64,000 nucleotides of DNA from Gelatoporia subvermispora B (taxonomy: Eukaryota; Basidiomycota; Agaricomycetes; Polyporales; Gelatoporiaceae): assembly GCA_000320605.2 (NCBI GenBank), contig KB445791.1:1701854-1765853 (forward strand), read 5' to 3'. This document shows, in pieces, positions 46,317 through 57,683 of the stretch; the stretch's first letter is position 1, and every line of letters begins with the position of its first letter. Both the position numbers and the translations under genes were made by a program. The notes beneath the pieces were generated by a model, which did not search any database, was not told the origin of the DNA, and was given only the letters and a program-made list of their open reading frames with translations.

Positions 46317-47658
46317 TGCAACGAGTTGATTCCAGCGTATTTGCTATGTCCTGCTCAGTCTGTTTGTATCTTCTGCCTGCATTTCGCCTAATCTTGACTG
46401 GCCTTGGTACTCCGGAAGGTACCTGGGTGCCTCTGATCGACGGCTGTCAGTCGTCAGACCGAACTTCTTTCCGCGAAGAATCTGTTATAATAGCTTAAGT
46501 CAGGCGTACACCGAACCAGCTATTGAGGAAAATCAGTGAAGTCGGGCCGCCGGCTGCTTTACAAGATACCTCATTACTGTCTCTCCTCAAGGTGGAAGAG
46601 CACGGCCTCCGTGAGCGCCATACACGGTCCATAACAGCACCTTGCTAGTGAGACGTTCTGACTGAATTACAACTTCTTCCAGGAGTTCACCGTTCCCTTC
46701 TATCTTCTTCATGGCGTTTCTGATGCAAGCGGACTTGCGCGCAGCATCACACTTGCAACACTCCGGGAGACGCTGGTCATTGTCAACGCCCGTAATTCGG
46801 TTCCGTATTGACCAGCTTGATTGCGCCGCAAATTTCGAGTTTATGGCGATGCCTGCCTATCTTATTGTCGTGAATCAGATACTAGTCACATTGAGCAGGT
46901 GTCTTGTCAGGTTCGTTATGGATGAAGCGGCTAAGTTTGCTGGGACTGCGAACTTCCATGCCAGGGCGGTACCAACGCATCATGCGATCCGATGAGTCAC
47001 CCTGTGTCTAGTGATCTAGCTCGACGGAGGGGGCGTATCGTGCCATAAACCCTTTTCCCGATATTTTTCAAGCGATACACGCTGAGTCAAACGACGACAG
47101 ACTTGATGGTCATTCGCAATGGTGTGCAGACTCCGCAGAGCTCTTCAATCTGCTGATCAGATCGTCAGCGTTAATCGTGGTAGTGCCGCCCACGAGTGTC
47201 GTTTCCCGACGGTGAGCCCACGCGAGCCATTTCAAAAGCTATACTGACCTTCTTTGCCACGTTGTTGCCATGCAATGTCCAAAACATAATCGCTCGCTCA
47301 CATGGACGCGCACGATGAATGGTAAAGAAGCAGTCGCATTTTGGTCGGCCCACAGCTCAGCACTCTAGGGACCATAAACGTCCTTGACCGTGGACGAATC
47401 CCTCTTCGCCTATTCTAGGCTGTGCCGAGTGTGATTTCGGTCTTCTTCTCGCTCCAGTAGTTCTGTAGCGCGGCTGCGAGAAGCTCGGGTCACTCAGCTC
47501 CACTTACTGAGATGACCGTTACCGCACAATCCTGTCCTGTGAGATGGTCAGTTGCCGAATTCCTCGGTTTAGCGGTGTGTCATCCGTGCGCAAGTAAGCA
47601 TCACACAAATATTATATATATCGAGACTTGGTTCGCCAAGAGCTCGTCGAATTGAGCC
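46317..47658. other. Intergenic, one weak ORF
   Basis: The stretch is 1.3 kb. An ORF at 46711-46995 has no recognisable motif. The last ~100 bases before the P450 start contain ATATTATATATATCG (about 47609-47623), a plausible TATA region for that gene. Confidence 0.45.
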
Positions 47659-49729
47659 ATGATTGAGATACCCCCACCTTGGACGCTCCTCGTTGGCTTT
47701 GTAACTTTCATCGTTATCCTGCGCAGATGGATGAATCCTGTATGTTGTTCTGTTCTATGCAACATTTTCGGTGTTGACTTTCCACACATAGCTCCACTCG
47801 ATCAAGACTGTAGGGCCGTCCGCGCCGCTTCTCTCATACCTTGGAGCGTATAGGTTTCTCAATGACGCTCAAGAAATGTTACGTGAAGGGTATACGAAGG
47901 TAGATCCACCAAGCGATGTGCTTTTCCGTGTGACCGGAGACTGAATCGCTATGTCAGTTCAAGGGTTCCACATTCAAGATTGCCATGATGGACCAGTGGA
48001 TTGTCGTCGTTAATGGCCCTGCTATGGTGGAAGAGCTTCGAAGCTTCCCTGATGAGAAGGTCTCATTCATGCATGCTGTCAGCGAAGTAAGTGCACGTTT
48101 CATACTCACAGACCATGTACTTGATCGCATTGTTATAGCTCATCCAGCCGAAGTACACACTTGGCGTTGAGGTCTACAAGGACCCATATCACATCACTCT
48201 GGTCCGCGAGAGGCTTACTCGCAACCTGGGTAATCTCCTCCCTGAAGTCGTCGATGAACTCGAACTTGCCATGAGGGAATATATTCCCACGCAGGGCGAT
48301 GGTACGCGCGATACTGAACATCGAAAGCCACGATGATATTGACACATGTCGAGCAGAGTGGATTAGCGTCCCTGGCCTGTCGGTCATGCAACACGTGGTA
48401 GCACGCATCACGAACCGAATATTCGTTGGCGCTCCGAAATGTGAATACAATCGATATACTAAATAGCACAACATTGATTGCTGATATCACTGTCAGGTCG
48501 TGATCTGGATTATCTGGACCTTGCAATCAACTTCACTACCAGTGTCATCCAAAGCAGGGCGATCCTCAGCTTGTTCCCTGCGTTCATGAAACCGTAAGCA
48601 GACAATTAACCCTGAAGACCCCAGCGAACTGACGGTTGTGTCGTAGTGTCGTTGGCTTCTTCCTCAGGAGTGCTCAGAGGAGCTCAAAACGTGCTATGAA
48701 GCATCTGCAACCGATCATTGAGGAGCGGGAGAAACAGGTTCAAGAATTTGGAGATGACTGGACAGAAAAGCCTGTATGTCACTTTCTCCATCATATCGCT
48801 GCGAGATACACTGTTGACCGTATGCTCTAGAACGACATGCTGATGTGGCTTTTGGATGAGGCAAGGGAGAAGCCCCATATGCTCGAGGCAGTCGTCAAGC
48901 GTATTCTCATGCTTAACTTTGCGGCAATTCACTCTTCCGCCAGCGTACGTTCGCTACAAATATCCCTCACGTGGTATGCTAACACGTCGTTATTAGAGCG
49001 TCACCCATGCCCTATATCACCTCGCGGAAAACCCCGAAATTGCACCACTGCTCCGGGGAGAGATGGAGGATGTGATTGGTGAACATGGCTGGTCGAAGAC
49101 AGCATTCGGCAAAATGTGGAAGCTCGACAGTTTCATGAAAGAATCGCAAAGGTACAACGGGCTCAACGGCAGTAAGTGCCATTTATTTGACTGGGTAATT
49201 ATTCAACTGCTGACGTGAAGCTTCTAGTGGCTGTCGTTCGGGTTGTGCTAGACAATATGACTCTGTCCGACGGTACCCGTATTCCTTCGGGTACTATCGT
49301 CGCAGCGGGTGCGACTACACTACACAGAGACGAAGACCTGTATGAGAATCCAGAGACATTCGATCCGCTGCGCTTCTACAAAGCGTGGGAGGAGGACGGC
49401 GGGATCAAGCACGGCTTCGCGAGTACTCGTTCCGATTACATTGCCTTCGGACGTGGCAGGCATGCATGGTGAGCATCCCGACTTTGCGATCAGGCCTATG
49501 TCAATAAAACTGATTTTTCGGTAGCCCCGGTCGCTTCTATGCCGAACACGAGCTCAAGGCGATTCTCACCTATGTGGTGCTCAATTTCGATATCAAGTTC
49601 GACAACGAGCCCACGAGGCCGAAGAACAAGTGGATCGCATCGACGATTGTGCCCGCTCAGCATGCTAAGATTTTGTTCCGAAGGCGACCGGCCTCCGGCA
49701 AGAGTGATCGTACTCCAGTTGTGGTATAG
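47659..49729 (+). CDS. Cytochrome P450 monooxygenase (basidiomycete type)
   Basis: An N-terminal membrane anchor (TLLVGFVTFIVILRRW) precedes a complete P450. Visible motifs are the I-helix region (MLNFAAIHSSAS), KESQR for the ExxR pair, an NPETFDPLRF-type PERF region, and the heme loop FGRGRHACPGRFYA. In the heme loop the Cys is separated from FGRGRHA by an intron (gtgagc...gtag). The protein ends AQHAKILFRRRPASGK. About nine short introns were joined in phase, including those after MNP, HAVSE, PTQGD and TEKP, so the gene looks intact. Sequence style resembles basidiomycete P450s often labelled ent-kaurene oxidase-like (CYP512/5035/5150 group). Substrates may be terpenoids, lipids or aromatics; this cannot be decided from sequence. 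No terpene synthase lies nearby. Confidence 0.92.
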
Positions 49730-50468
49730 CAGGGATCCGGTAAATACGTGTAGCTTAGCTTCAGGTCTGAGGTTTCATTTTTCCAAATGTGCTCGAGTGG
49801 CAATGTTTTGGCTTGTACAACGATAGCATGATAGCTACGACCGCACTCAGTAGAATACTAGATGTCGCATCGCGCGATCCCCGTCATTTGAAATGTACCG
49901 CTTTCCTATCCAGCGCGTTCGATAGGCAATGTGGTTGTCATTTCATGGCGCCTCACCGGTTCCACAAGCCGCATCAATCGGCGACGGTTACTCAATGAGG
50001 TAGGTCTTTTCCCTATCAAGATGTTGGCATTAATGCGATTACGATCAACGTATGTCCAGCATGCAGAGATCCGGACAGGTGTACTGCCAGGCCAGTAGTG
50101 CGGCCTGACGCTGTTACTTGGCAAAATGGATGGCGACATGGCAGACGTTCGACACTTTCGCGGATACGGCACATGGCACGAGATGACGCTCAAACAATAC
50201 AAATGACAAGTCGAGCCATCGAAGCCTCAAGCACTGCCTCTCCGCGCAAGCCGGCTTCCCGACCAAGCAGGCAAAGTCTCGGATGTTTGCTCGTGAAACG
50301 GCGACACGACTTACGCCCGCCGGAGTGGCATGACAATCGGTTGTATTGCGCGAGACCAGGGTGCGCAAAGAACATGAAGGTAATAAGTACGGTGCAAATG
50401 CTCAAGTGTTCTTTAGGTTAGCCTCCCGTGCTTCGCTGCCCTCGAAGACGGTCACGACTACGCGGATA
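49730..50468. other. Intergenic, no gene recognised
   Basis: This lies between the convergent P450 and membrane-protein genes. ORFs on both strands overlap one another and have no features of note. Confidence 0.5.
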
Positions 50469-51936
50469 TTACAATACCTCCGGGGTGCTCGCTCGTGGCT
50501 TGCGCAACTTTCCGCCCCTCGACTGCGATCTCACTGGTTGTGGCATCTGCAGCTTCGGTGGCGGCGGTGGCGGCGGTGGCGGCGGTGGCGGCACCTCAGC
50601 GACATCCGGGAGCACAGCGAAGTTAGAAACTGTCCGTCGTGATCGTCCCCTCTCTGGCTCGCTTGGTTCTTCAAGGACAGGCGGGGCCATATTATTGTAC
50701 ACGGAGGGTATCCGGGGGACAGGCGGCGGGTGGTCGTAGTGGTTCGATAGTTGCGAGGATGAGAACGCGCGGGAGGTGTCAATGCGGGATTGGGAGGCTG
50801 CGCGGCGAGATCCCCGTGCCGGGGACGCAGAAGGGCTCGGGCTGTTGAACAGACTGCCTGAGCGGGGACGAGAGGTACTGGGAGATGCTCGGGAGCCTAA
50901 CAGACCATGGGATAATCATGAGGAAGGTGAAACTCAAATATGACGCATGAAACATACCGGGGAGTGGTCCGATGCTACTGCTTCTTGCTCTAGAAAGGTT
51001 CTCCATACTCATCGACTGCAACCCCACCGGTACCCATCTGTCCGCGAACACGCTGTTCCGGTCAACCGGCTCATCCTCCGCGATACTGAAAGTGTATTGG
51101 CTCTGAGCAGCCTGCGGGTACGGGTATAACTCCGGGGCGAGTGGCGCTGGAAGGACAATCTGGATGTTGCTGTGGGGGCTATGCGGGACGCCGCGCAGAG
51201 TACTACGGCTCTGCGTCGTACGCAATGATGCCGATGACACTGCAGACATAGGCCGCCCGCGCTGTTGGGACATGGAACGAGTGCCGGTCCGTAACGGCGA
51301 AGAGCGGGACGGGGAGTTACTATAAGCGCGTGTAGTGATCGGGTACGGTGCATTCATGGAGGACGCCTCGGAAATCGGCGCACTGAACGACGGAGACATG
51401 GAAGGAGGGGGCGGCGTGGCATCTCCCGGGTCTTCAGAGCTTGCTATACTGCCTTCGCCCTTGAGACCACCGGTAAATTGCACATTCGGCATTCGCAAAG
51501 GAGAATCGAAAGAAACGGGGGAGGGCGCAGAACTATCCTCTCCCGAAACGCCATCTTCTGGATGGTAGCTACTTTGACGGCTCTGCCGCTCCGAGACATC
51601 CGGTAGCAGTGAGGCAGCGCTCGAAGACGGTTGTGATAGGTGTCGTGAGTATGGCCGAGGATGTAAGGTGTCGGGTTCGAAGGTCGATGCACGCGTGTTT
51701 TTGCGCTCAGATATGAATGCAAGTTGCTGTTCTCGATGACGCGCAAGTGGCTGAACGGGAGGGAGGGGCGCGGGCTCTTGCCGTTTGCATACGCGAATTA
51801 TGAGCCGGAAGAGGAAGAGAGAGCAAACAAGCACAACAACGCAGCCGCATACGACGGCTATTATAATGATAGTGGAAGTGGACAACTTGCTGCCGCCGTC
51901 ATCTCTTGCTTGAATCCGGGAATAGCTGGGGTACAT
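50469..51936 (-). CDS. Ser/Pro-rich single-pass membrane protein (5' exons not resolved)
   Basis: From MYPSYSRIQARDDGGSK there is a transmembrane helix (STIIIIAVVCGCVVVLVCSL, continuing FLFRLII) and then a long cytoplasmic tail. The tail is very rich in Ser, Pro and Arg (RSSPLRTGTRSMSQQRGRP), suggesting disorder and phosphorylation. An intron near 50900-50960 joins SIGPLPG to SRASPSTSRPRSGSLF. The last exon includes a run of 12 prolines and ends KPRASTPEVL. Short juxtamembrane sequence before the helix suggests that an extracellular domain and signal peptide are encoded by upstream exons, perhaps in 51937-52120, which I could not place. The function is unknown; the layout resembles fungal surface sensors with short ectodomains. 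Confidence 0.65.
50559..50591. repeat. GGC/GGT trinucleotide microsatellite coding for polyproline
   Basis: On the plus strand this is a run of (GGY)n; on the minus strand it encodes 12 consecutive prolines near the C-terminus of the membrane protein. Such runs vary in length between strains and can bind SH3 or profilin-like partners; the binding is only a possibility here. Confidence 0.8.
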
Positions 51937-52815
51937 CCTGGCGTAGATTGTTGGAGGGCGTCCAGATTAGTCGAAGCAGTAAGGTTTCCGCAGAGGCGAA
52001 CGAGTGGATTGTGCAACGAGCGTAGGTGCAGAAAAAAATAAGCCTCGCGTCTATAGGATCACTGCGTCGACATGGGAGACGTCTGTCGAACATGTACCGC
52101 CCAGTGTTGATTGAAGATGAATTCAGTAAATGGATGTCAGCCGGGAGTTGAATACGACATGAGTTTTTTTGACTGACCTAGCCTCCGTACTACACCACGG
52201 GAATATTACGCCGACACATACGGGTTGGCGTCGGGTTGGAGGATGAAGATGCTGTGAAGGAGGAGGATGCCAGAGCACGCAACGGGAAGTGCAAGGCGCG
52301 CAAAGCTTGAGCAGACAACGCGCCGACGCCGGCAACACGACCGGCGTCTCGTCGGACCCTCGGCTTTGACGCCTCCCCGCCATTTTCTCCAGTCTCGTCT
52401 GCGATGTCCATGTCGTCTTTGACCGCTGGACGCATAACCAGCTACCCTGACATGAATCCCGCAGCGACTTTCGACATTCATGCGAATTTCTCTCCACCGT
52501 TCTTGGCTGTGTGCTGTGTACCGGACTGCTAACGTGCCTCAACCGGCCAAGGCGCGCACGTGCAATGGTAGACGGCTTGATCCCAATTCGCAAACAAATG
52601 GAACAGTTGCGGCATGGATTCACCTGACCGCACAAGCGACGAGTTGGCATCACGCCATCTCAGGATCTTCCCTGGCCGTCAAATGGTCGCCATGGACTCT
52701 CAGAGTACTCTCAGGCAAACTCGCCGCCAGGGGCAGAGGCGCGCCGGCGTCTACCCGAGGCGTGGGATAGTGCGCGTCGATATCCCAATCAGGCAAGCGC
52801 GACTTGCCCTCGACT
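51937..52815. promoter_or_regulatory. Divergent region between the membrane-protein and PXA genes
   Basis: This holds the unresolved 5' exons or promoter of the minus-strand membrane protein and the promoter of the PXA-domain gene. ORFs such as 52123-52653 minus look like shadows of GC-rich sequence. No TATA box stands out. Confidence 0.4.
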
Positions 52816-54722
52816 ATGGCAGCGCCGCCATCCGCTGCTCGCCCTCGCCGTCCCCCTCCTACTCGTTCCATCAAGTCGACCACCTCTTCTTTCGGAGACA
52901 AGGCATCTACTTCAGCATTGTCTGCACCGAAGCCTAAACCCGTCTCACTTGCCCGCCGGCTCCTCTTTCCGCAGCTTCCCGCCGACGCGCCCCTGCCACC
53001 ACTCCTCTCCCACCCTGGGGCGGTACCTCTCGATGTTGAGCTTTACGACTTCATCGCGCTTGCGCTGCGAGCCTTTGTAAACCCATGGTGGACCAAGATC
53101 ACGCGCTATGACCGCGAATTTCTCCCCGCCATAACGGGCGTACTCGCACACGTCCTCCGCACACTGGAGACGCGTGCACGCGCGGCGGATCTCCCGTCGC
53201 TCGTTTTCCAAGACGTGCCTGCGATACTGGCGCAGCATGTAAACGATTACCGTGCTGCGCAGGCGAAGGCCGGCTCCGCGTACGCAGCGGGGGGCGCGAT
53301 GGGCGTGCAGCAGCTATTCCATGGCATGCAACAGCACATGGCAGTGGGACCGAATGGCGCTGTCGACGAGGTATATATGCGTCAGGCTGTGGATTGCATC
53401 CTGAAGGCGTGCTTGCCATCCGAAGACTACGAGCCCGAGACGGAGAGATATATCGTGCGCGAAATCATCGTGAAGATCTTGCGCGACGTGATCCCAAAGA
53501 TCACCCAGCCTTGGTTTATACACAAGATAATGTTGGATTTGATGGATTCAGAAGGCGAAGACAAACCTCCAGATGTACGTGCGCACCCAGCCTAACGAGA
53601 CATACGTGCATACTCATCCTCCTCGCAGCCTCCGGACCCGTCTGGACTTCAGAGCTCTGCATCACCTAAGCGACCACCTTTGCGTCGGATGCCCTCCACA
53701 TTCTCCTTCCAGTCGCTTGCCATTACCGTCCTTTCCTTTGTACAGACAGTGTCTGGCGTATGTCTTACTCTCCTACATGCATACAAGCAGGCTCGTAATA
53801 CAATCAAACGCGCGAACGAGCAACACGTTGCCCAGAGCGTTGATGGTATAGAAACCCATGCGACTGAAGGGAACCAAGAGGAGAAAAGCTTTGTCAACGG
53901 CGCGGGCAACAATGCTTTTCCTGGGACTCTCATTCTTTCTCCAAGGCCTGATGAACCTCCAGCGCCGCAGGCTCATCTGACGCCCCCCTCCCTACCCATT
54001 CGTGAGCAGCTCTCGCGCACACTCTCCAATACCTCTACACCTTCCACAATCGGCACGGCCACGACCACCGGTACATCGACGCCTTCTCTCCCTCCTACGG
54101 CACCCATCTCCCTTCTTCCCCCAGACTATGTCCACGCCCCGCTCACCCTCCTCCTCACCCTCCTCACCCCTCCACCTCCGCCGCTCACCGCGCATTTACC
54201 CACCCACACATCGCACAGCACCGCGCTTGCACTCGCGCACGTCCTCGCACTACCCCTCGGGCTCGCGGGGCCCCTCCTTGCGCGGCTCCTCCCATATCTT
54301 CTCTACGCACACGTCCTTGCGCCCATCCCACTGGCGAAGATCGCGCGGAGTGCGCGCCGCGCGCTTTTCCCTGACGGATGGCCTGCACCGCCGGTGGACG
54401 ACCCCTCACCCGAGGAGCAGGCCGAAATGCGGCGCGTCCTGGGCAGCCGACTTGTGCGCTCCGTACCGAGTGAGTACTTCCCGCTCGCATCATCCTGCCA
54501 GATAACTGATAGGTATGTGGCTGTTCATCAGCGCCGCTCAGTTTGTTGCTGGGGCCGACACGCGAGGCGCGCGAGTACACGGTTGATATGGCGTTGGCGC
54601 CGTTTGAGAATGCGGCGTGCAATGCACATCTAATCATGTTTGTGCTGGACCGAGCACTTCTCGCGCTATTCCCCGAGATGGGTGTGAATGAGGGAACCGC
54701 CGGGGACAAGGGCGGTACATGA
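52816..54722 (+). CDS. PXA-domain (PX-associated) membrane protein
   Basis: PXA domains occur in sorting nexins and related endosome/ER-vacuole tethers such as Mdm1. The N-terminus is basic and Pro/Ser-rich; the PXA region spans about residues 70-270 (LYDFIALALRAFVNPWWTKI, PSLVFQDVPAILAQHVNDYR, CLPSEDYEPETERYIVREII, VIPKITQPWFIHKIMLDLM). An intron (53574-53630) leads to a second exon with a hydrophobic stretch (SLAITVLSFVQTVSGVCLTL), a long Thr/Pro-rich linker and Leu-rich helices (ALAHVLALPLGLAGPLLARL). The last exon reads LSLLLGPTREAREYTVDMA and ends GDKGGT. No PX or RGS domain follows, so it is a PXA-only protein. A TTG codon upstream in frame is not used as the start. Confidence 0.8.
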
Positions 54723-55025
54723 CGTAAACTTCGTGGAACGTCGAATTTTCGACGCATGCATAATAACTTATACAGGAACTTAGGAGTATGTACTGGCCTT
54801 GTTGTAATATTTCGTGCTTTACGCACTTGCGGAATTCAGGGGCGAACACACGAGGAGGATTCGCAAGATAAGCGGCTGAGTGAATGGCGAAAGTATACCG
54901 TACGGATCGCACGAGGGAATACAGATTAGTGATATAAAGGTTACCGTTCTGCGACGATTCTCTGTCCAGCGTAGCGTACACGCGCAAGACTTCCTTCGCT
55001 ACACCTCTCACGGAGCACGCACGGA

Positions 55026-55857
55026 CTAGAGCTTGAAGGGGGTCCGTGGGTACTCGATCTTGACGGCGGCGGGCTCGTCGACGAACCAGTAGAGATGGCC
55101 GGGGCTAACCGGGCGCACACGGGAGGCGGGGAGGCCTTCCTCAGGCTTATCAAGTATAGTGTGGAGAGTGTCGGCCTTACCGCCGCCGCTGGCGACGAAG
55201 GCGACGCGGACGGCGTGGTTAATGACGGGGAAGGTGAGCGTGACGCGCTTGGGCGGGGGCTTGGGTGAGTCGGTGATGTACGCGACCCAGCGGTCCTCCT
55301 CGGAGAGGAGCTCATGGCCGGGGAAGAGCGAGGCGGTGTGGCCGTCGGGGCCGACGCCGAGGAGGATGAGGTCGAAGATGGGGAAGCGCGCCGAGTCCTT
55401 CTGCGCGAACTCGCGGATGAGCTCCTTCTCGTACGCGTCGGAGAGCTCCTCGAGGTCGTCCGCGAGGGACGGGTCGATGGTGTGGATCTGGTCGTGCGGG
55501 ATGGGGACCTTGGAGAACAGCTCAGTCGTGCACAGGTGGTGGTTCGAGTCCTCGTGGTCGAGGGGGACGACACGTTCGTCGGCATAGAAGACGTGCCTGT
55601 GCGCAGGACGGGTGAGATCTGGCGACGGAGATACCAGAAGGAAAGAGTGCGCACCACTTATCCCACTTGACGCCGGGCTTGTTGATCAGGGCATTGAGCT
55701 GCTTGGGGAGAGAACCACCGGAGATGGCGACGGTGAACTTGCCCTTCTTCTCTACTGCCTCCTTCTGAGATTTGATGATGAATTCTGCGAGAGAATCGCA
55801 GAGTTCATTAGAGGAGCCAAATACATGCAGGATCGGAGCCGTCGGTGCGGTGGGCAT
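55026..55857 (-). CDS. sol: 6-phosphogluconolactonase
   Basis: This enzyme hydrolyses 6-phosphoglucono-delta-lactone to 6-phosphogluconate, the second step of the oxidative pentose phosphate pathway. The start [20 protein letters not shown] is preferred over an upstream in-frame codon with a hydrophobic leader. It continues [20 protein letters not shown] (sugar-phosphate isomerase-like motif); after one intron come [72 protein letters not shown] and [20 protein letters not shown]. The protein is about 255 residues, normal for the family. Third codon positions are almost entirely G or C, indicating strong codon bias. Its product is the substrate of the 6PGDH encoded at 17938-19850. Confidence 0.95.
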
Positions 55858-56114
55858 GTTTAGGAGGATAAACGAGACACAGACAACGAAGATGGCAAGG
55901 AGAGGAGAACTGAAAGGATGAGTGAGACGAGATGCGATAGCGAACGGCGTCGAGCGGATAGCAGTTGCAGGAGGCAAATAGCAAAGCAAATCCTAAGGCG
56001 GTAGGATACTCCCAGAGACAAATTAGCCTGAGAGCTCTGCGACGCTGTGTACTAGTAGCATAGCAATTTGGGGTTACTAGAATTGGAGTAGTGTCCTATT
56101 CGTGAGGGAGATGA

Positions 56115-56575
56115 CAGCGAGTTCCATTTCAATAGAGACTTTTAGAAATTTTACCTTCAGGCACACCTGTTTACTTTCGGAGCAAACCAAACATCAGGTG
56201 ACGAGATTGTGCGAAGGATCTCTCGATGTGCTAGGATGTGCTCCGCAACCCCACATTGAGACGCCTAGACACCCAGAGCGACTGCTCGCCTCACTGGCCT
56301 TGTCCCTCGTCTATGCTCTCGATATACGGCCCACGGGTAGTCTGCATGACCTCTAACAGTACTTTCAAAAACCGCATTTCAGAAACTGAGCCCTGAGTAG
56401 AATTATGGTCGCAACAGTACGACATGGCTGGGAATCGGGAATCTGAATATTTGGTGGAGCTGTGACGATCACATCTCCTCCAATGGTTTCCTGTGTAGGT
56501 TAGAGCATGCTGCGGAATCAGCACGTGACATGAAGCCGTTTTTTCCAAAATTCTCTATTGAAATGGAACTCGCTG
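56115..56575. mobile_element. MITE copy A (461 bp) with terminal inverted repeats
   Basis: The element begins CAGCGAGTTCCATTTCAATA and ends with the reverse complement of the same sequence; about 24 terminal bases match before the first difference. It has no coding capacity beyond chance ORFs. The bases flanking both ends are GA, consistent with a two-base target duplication. A second copy in inverted orientation lies at 57006-57467. Size, TIRs and lack of genes fit a miniature inverted-repeat transposable element, probably mobilised by a DNA transposase elsewhere. Confidence 0.85.
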
Positions 56576-57005
56576 GAATTAGCTGGGGCGGTATAGAGTT
56601 GACGGAGGCTGATTAAGTATATGGTGACGTCAAGTGACAGTGCACGGAAAGGGAAGGAAAGCGCACATGGGCAGAGTGCGTCCATTGGAGTCGGTCCAAC
56701 AAGCCGTGACCCTGGCCGATAGTGTTCTGTAAAGCATACAGTCTGGGTGAGGCTTGCTGCAGGATTTCATCGCATGCCGAGTCTCGAATAGATGCAATAC
56801 GACCTAATTACGAAGACCACACGACTGCGCATTTTGCCCTTCGGCTCTGGGCGATGTTAGTACTTGATTTCGCTGTCGAGTCCGTACAGCGCCATCTGTT
56901 CGAGGAAGTGCGGAGATATGCCCCACTCATAAGTAAGAACAAGGAACACCAGAATGCGAGTCTGTTACCCAGGGGCCAGCACTGTCCGCAAATTGCCTTG
57001 CTTTA
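56576..57005. other. 430 bp spacer between inverted MITE copies
   Basis: The spacer contains one 113-codon plus-strand ORF (56722-57063) that extends into copy B and lacks any recognised motif. No other gene is seen. Confidence 0.5.
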
Positions 57006-57467
57006 CAGCGAGTTCCATTTCAATAGGGACTTTTGGAAAAAACAGCTTTATGTCACGTGCTGATGCCGCAGCACAATCTAGCCTACACAGGAAACTGGAG
57101 GAGATATGATCGTCACAGCTCCACCGAATATTCAGAATCCCGACCGTGTCGCACTGTGGCGACCGGATTTCTACTCATAGCTTAGTCTCTGAAATGCGGT
57201 TTGTGAAAGTACCGTTAGAAGTCGCGCAGACTACCCGTGGACTATATATCGAGAGCATACACTCGGGACAAGGCTATTGAGACGAGCAGTCGCTCTGGGA
57301 CCCCGGCTAGATGTCAGGCGTCTCGATGTGGGGTTGCGGAGCAAATTCTAGCACATCGAGACATCCTTCGCCCAATCTCGTCACTCGATGTTTGGTTTGC
57401 TCCGAAAGTAAACAGGTGTGCCTGAAGGTAAAATTTCGAAAAGTCTCTATTGAAATGGAACTCGCTG
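57006..57467. mobile_element. MITE copy B (462 bp), inverted relative to copy A
   Basis: The reverse complement aligns along its whole length with copy A, differing by scattered substitutions and small indels. The same TIRs are present at both ends. TA occurs immediately outside each end, the expected target duplication for Tc1/mariner-like elements. The end near 57467 lies about 215 bases before the RBR ligase start codon, so the insertion is in that gene's promoter region. Confidence 0.87.
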
Positions 57468-57683
57468 TACACGTGCGTTCATATTTGACCAGGTCTTCTG
57501 CCGTTCTCACACATCTGCCAAACTCTGATGCTGCGCCCCCGGACTAGACGTGGATTGCGCACATGGCTTGCATCGATAGCCCACGATACACGAGGCCAAG
57601 CAGGTGGGGGTGGGGAAGCGGCCCATCTCAACTATCGCCCCTGTTGAACTCTGTCACCGACTTCGACCTCTCTGTCTTGTGCG

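Noticed and set aside
49460..49530. P450 lacking its heme-binding Cys
   Set aside because: The loop is split by an intron; splicing gives FGRGRHACPGRF with the Cys in place.
52804..52818. Upstream start for the PXA-domain gene
   Set aside because: The extra codons begin at TTG; the first ATG is at 52816 and fits a normal eukaryotic start.
56115..57467. A single large transposon with the two MITE copies as its terminal inverted repeats
   Set aside because: Each copy has its own pair of terminal repeats and its own flanking dinucleotide duplication, so two independent insertions are simpler. The 430 bp between them has no transposase.
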